From Bradyrhizobium yuanmingense (GTDB taxonomy: Bacteria; Pseudomonadota; Alphaproteobacteria; Rhizobiales; Xanthobacteraceae), in NCBI RefSeq assembly GCF_900094575.1, contig NZ_FMAE01000003.1, forward strand, positions 1 to 64,000: a stretch of DNA of 64,000 bases. Reading direction: 5' to 3'. The notes beneath the pieces were generated by a model that saw only the letters and a program-made list of their open reading frames with translations, ran no database searches and had not been told where the DNA came from. A program made the translations under genes and the position numbers. Of this stretch, positions 62,026-64,000 are shown piece after piece (positions within the stretch are counted from its first letter, which is position 1; every line of letters begins with the position of its first letter).

Positions 62026-62726
62026 GATTGCTCCCCGCCCGCCTGCGGATAGACGAAATCGATGGTCGAGTGCAGATGCGCCGCCAGCATTTTTTGCGCG
62101 GCGGCCACGTCGCGGGCGAGCACGAGGTCGGCGAGCATCTGGTGACTGCGGATGAATCTCTCGCCGCTGTCGATGGCGCCCATCATCACGCGGCGGTAGC
62201 GGTAGGCCTGGTCGTAGAGGTCGGAGTGGGCGGCCAGCATGCGCCGCGAGCCGCAGGCGGCGAGCAGCGCGGTGTGGAAGCCCTTGTGCAGCCGGTCGAA
62301 CTCCGCCGCGCCCTCGCGGAATTCGTTGCCGGTGCGTTCGATGTGTCGGCGCATCTGGTGCAGCGCGCTGATGATGCCGGCCTCCCAGGCAGCATCGCCA
62401 TGGAGGATGGCGAGCCTGACCGCCTCGATCTCGACCGCCGTCCGCATGCAGGTGATGTCGGCGAGATCTTCGCGACTGACCTCGGCGACGCGGAAGCCGC
62501 GCTGGCCGATGCCGACGATGAGGCCGCGCGACATCAACCGCGAAAGGCCTTCGCGCAGGGGCGTGGCGCCGATATCGTAACGTTGCACGAGGTCGAGGAT
62601 GCCCAGCCGCGATCCCGGTGCGAGATCTCCCGCCAGGATGTCCTGCTCGATGAGGTTTGCGGCACGCTCGCTCAAGGTGCCGGCTTCCGTCGGCAGGCGT
62701 TCGAGAGTGCGCTCGGGAGCTGGCAT
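62022..62726 (-). CDS. GntR-family regulator (FCD type) inside an ABC operon
   Basis: 234 residues. The winged helix-turn-helix is LGILDLVQRYDIGATPLREGLSRLMSRGLI (about 41-70), followed by an FCD domain with conserved histidines (DRLHKGFHTALLAACGS; RSHQMLADL). It is inserted between the binding protein gene (12 bases upstream) and the ATPase gene (ATGA overlap) on the same strand, so its own level rises with the operon: a feedback layout. Likely ligands are organic or aromatic acids. Confidence 0.9.
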   Translation of the reverse strand: MPAPERTLERLPTEAGTLSERAANLIEQDILAGDLAPGSRLGILDLVQRYDIGATPLREGLSRLMSRGLIVGIGQRGFRVAEVSREDLADITCMRTAVEIEAVRLAILHGDAAWEAGIISALHQMRRHIERTGNEFREGAAEFDRLHKGFHTALLAACGSRRMLAAHSDLYDQAYRYRRVMMGAIDSGERFIRSHQMLADLVLARDVAAAQKMLAAHLHSTIDFVYPQAGGEQS

Positions 62727-62738
62727 CGTCGATATCCC

Positions 62739-63680
62739 TTAGTTCAGCACCAGTTTCGCGGTGTCGAGCTTCGATTGCAGCATCTTCTGCGACGACATCA
62801 CCTCGATCCACCAGCTGAGGTTTTGCGGCTTGAGGTTCGGCTCGGACTGGTTCGGCGGCGTTGCCTTGACGAGATCGAGCGGCTGCTTGGTGAACCTGGC
62901 GATCGAGGCCGAGGCCTTCTCGCGGTCGCTGTTGACGATCGCGGCGGCCTCCGCGACGGCCTCGCGAAACTTCTTCACGGTGGCCACATTCTTCTCCGCC
63001 CAGTCGCGCGATGCGGCATAGAAGATGATCGGATCGGTGCGGCCGAGCTCGGCGCCGTACCGCGCGCCAACCGAGCCGAGCCCCGCATTGCTCATGCGCG
63101 TGACGAACGGTTCGGCCGTGAGCACCGCATCGACGCCGCCTGATTTGATGATGTCGGCCATGGTCGGGAAGGTGACTTCGACGAAATTGACGCTTCGGGG
63201 ATCGACGCCTTTTTCGACCAGCCATTTCACGAACAGCACATGGAGAAAGGCGTTCAGGCCGGGCGCGCCGACCTTCTTGCCGATGAAATCCTTGGGATCC
63301 TTGATGGTGATGCCGTTGCGGACGAAGGCGGCGATGGCGGTGTTCGAGGTCGGATTCATGACCGAGGCGCCGGCGATCGCGACGAGGTCGAGGCCGCCGT
63401 CGACGGCCTGGAGGAAGACGGTGGAGGTGGGGCCGCCGACCTGAATCGAGTTCGACAGGATCGCCGCCGGGATGTTGGAGTTGATCGCGATCGGCGTCAT
63501 CTCGACTTGCAGCCCGTGCTTTTTGAAGATGCCTTCGTCGACCGCGACCATGGCCGAGGCGCAGTCGGAGGTCGCGGTGCAGCCAATCTGGATCTTGGCT
63601 TGGCCCAGCGCAGGTGCCGTCAGGCCAGCAGACATCCCGAGCACGAGGCCCGCCAACATCGTTCTGCTCGTTCGCCTCAC
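62739..63680 (-). CDS. ABC transporter substrate-binding protein, SsuA/NMT1 type
   Basis: 313 residues. The GTG start gives the signal MRRTSRTMLAGLVLGMSAGLTAPALGQ, cut near residue 27. AVDEGIFKKHGLQVEMTPIAIN, ILSNSIQVGGPTSTVFLQAVDGG and VKWLVEKGVDPRSVNFVEVTFPTMADIIKSG are typical of aromatic or aliphatic sulfonate and THI5-like binding proteins. GGGGAGAGCG precedes the start. It is the first gene of a five-gene operon (binding protein, GntR, ATPase, two permeases) and divergent from a FAH-family hydrolase gene. Confidence 0.92.
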   Translation of the reverse strand: MRRTSRTMLAGLVLGMSAGLTAPALGQAKIQIGCTATSDCASAMVAVDEGIFKKHGLQVEMTPIAINSNIPAAILSNSIQVGGPTSTVFLQAVDGGLDLVAIAGASVMNPTSNTAIAAFVRNGITIKDPKDFIGKKVGAPGLNAFLHVLFVKWLVEKGVDPRSVNFVEVTFPTMADIIKSGGVDAVLTAEPFVTRMSNAGLGSVGARYGAELGRTDPIIFYAASRDWAEKNVATVKKFREAVAEAAAIVNSDREKASASIARFTKQPLDLVKATPPNQSEPNLKPQNLSWWIEVMSSQKMLQSKLDTAKLVLN

Positions 63681-63727
63681 TGCGCTCTCCCCGTTTTGTA
63701 TTTTTCAGTCTTGTTCATCGATATTTT

Positions 63728-63739
63728 ATCTGATCATAT
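63728..63739. promoter_or_regulatory. AT-rich imperfect palindrome, candidate GntR operator
   Basis: ATnTGATCAnAT, centred in an AT-rich 26-base tract in the short gap between the divergent binding-protein and FAH-family genes. Position suits control by the operon's own GntR; the assignment is inference. Confidence 0.3.
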
Positions 63740-63768
63740 ATTTGAAACGATGACAAGGGGTGCCCAAG

Positions 63769-64000
63769 GTGAAGCTCGCAACGTTCAGATCGGCCGGCCA
63801 GGAGAAGATCGGAGCCGTCCATAGCAATGACAGCCAGGTGCTTGACCTCGCCGCCGCGGCCGCACGGGACGGCGGAGCCGATCCGGCCTTCGGCTCGATG
63901 CTGGCGCTGATCGACGCCGGGCCCCGCGCGCTCGATCGGGCCCGGGTGCTGCTCGACAAGCACGGAAAGGACGCGACGCTGTCGGCGGCGGTCACCACCG
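63769..64000 (+). CDS. FAH-family hydrolase, N-terminal part (cut by window end)
   Basis: The first 77 residues of a protein starting MKLATFRSAGQEKIGAVHSN at a GTG that follows AAGGGG by 8 bases. KLATF... with LDLAAAAARDG is the small N-terminal domain of FAH-family hydrolases; the catalytic domain lies outside. It diverges from the importer operon and is probably the enzyme acting on the imported compound. An in-frame GTG 9 bases upstream is an alternative start. Confidence 0.75.
   Translation, partial: MKLATFRSAGQEKIGAVHSNDSQVLDLAAAAARDGGADPAFGSMLALIDAGPRALDRARVLLDKHGKDATLSAAVTT

Noticed and set aside
62026..63225. Long N-terminal extension of the SsuB-like ATPase
   Set aside because: It runs through the GntR and binding-protein genes in another frame; the fold begins at the ATG at 62025, which overlaps the GntR stop.

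Overview
The window looks like chromosomal DNA of a Bradyrhizobium-like alphaproteobacterium (order Hyphomicrobiales). The reasons are high GC, an alphaproteobacterial-type initiator tRNA, many paralogous CoA-dependent catabolic genes and ABC/TRAP binding proteins, and gene borders littered with imperfect palindromes of the kind common in that genus. Apart from the tail of an IS256-type transposase at the left edge there is no sign of phage, plasmid, CRISPR or conjugative DNA. The whole window reads as scavenging and catabolic 'accessory metabolism' on a stable chromosome.

Layout. 1-4.9 kb: transposase remnant, then a minus-strand set of GntR regulator, PhyH-type dioxygenase, SAF-domain oxidoreductase and orphan TRAP binding protein, with a perfect 20-bp palindrome in front of the regulator. 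5-6.4 kb: an ECF41-type sigma factor divergent from an AhpD-like protein, with two mirror-image ECF41-like promoters between them. 6.4-8.8 kb: two tandem alpha/beta hydrolases and an MGMT-like methyltransferase. 8.9-20.2 kb: an acyl-CoA catabolic block (two CoA ligases, thiolase, TetR regulator, HSD10-like dehydrogenase, enoyl-CoA hydratase, one short and two nearly identical longer acyl-CoA dehydrogenases). 20.3-29.4 kb: two divergent family-5 binding proteins and a complete, tightly coupled dipeptide-type ABC importer operon that also encodes an AtzG-like small protein and an AtzE-like amidase. 29.5-33.2 kb: GlsB-type membrane protein and a two-gene type I secretion unit without TolC. 33.3-36.6 kb: AMP nucleosidase, DUF1488 protein, a secreted unknown and a CinA-domain protein.

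36.7-42.9 kb: two ACMSD-like amidohydrolases plus a Rieske protein, an MHS-type MFS transporter, a LysR regulator, a DUF1127 protein and a GNAT acetyltransferase. 43.1-54.4 kb: more acyl-CoA and xenobiotic-type enzymes (enoyl-CoA hydratase, atypical SDR, AidB-like acyl-CoA dehydrogenase, Zn alcohol dehydrogenase, amidase, epoxide-hydrolase-like protein, two paralogous lactonase-like MBL proteins around a GST and a FAH-family hydrolase). 54.5-59.2 kb: DUF3775 protein, an SDR with a degenerate active site, CvpA-like protein, FabG-like SDR and a GMC oxidoreductase. 59.5 kb: tRNA-fMet. 59.7-63.7 kb: an SsuABC/TauABC-like import operon with its own GntR gene inside it, divergent from a FAH-family hydrolase that runs off the right edge.

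The functional theme is uptake (TRAP, two ABC types, MFS) coupled to nearby hydrolases and CoA-linked beta-oxidation modules, each with a local regulator. No substrate can be assigned from sequence alone. The parts most worth a second look are the importer-embedded AtzG/AtzE-like pair, the mirror-image ECF41 promoters, the one-short-plus-two-long acyl-CoA dehydrogenase arrangement, and two SDRs that lack canonical catalytic residues.
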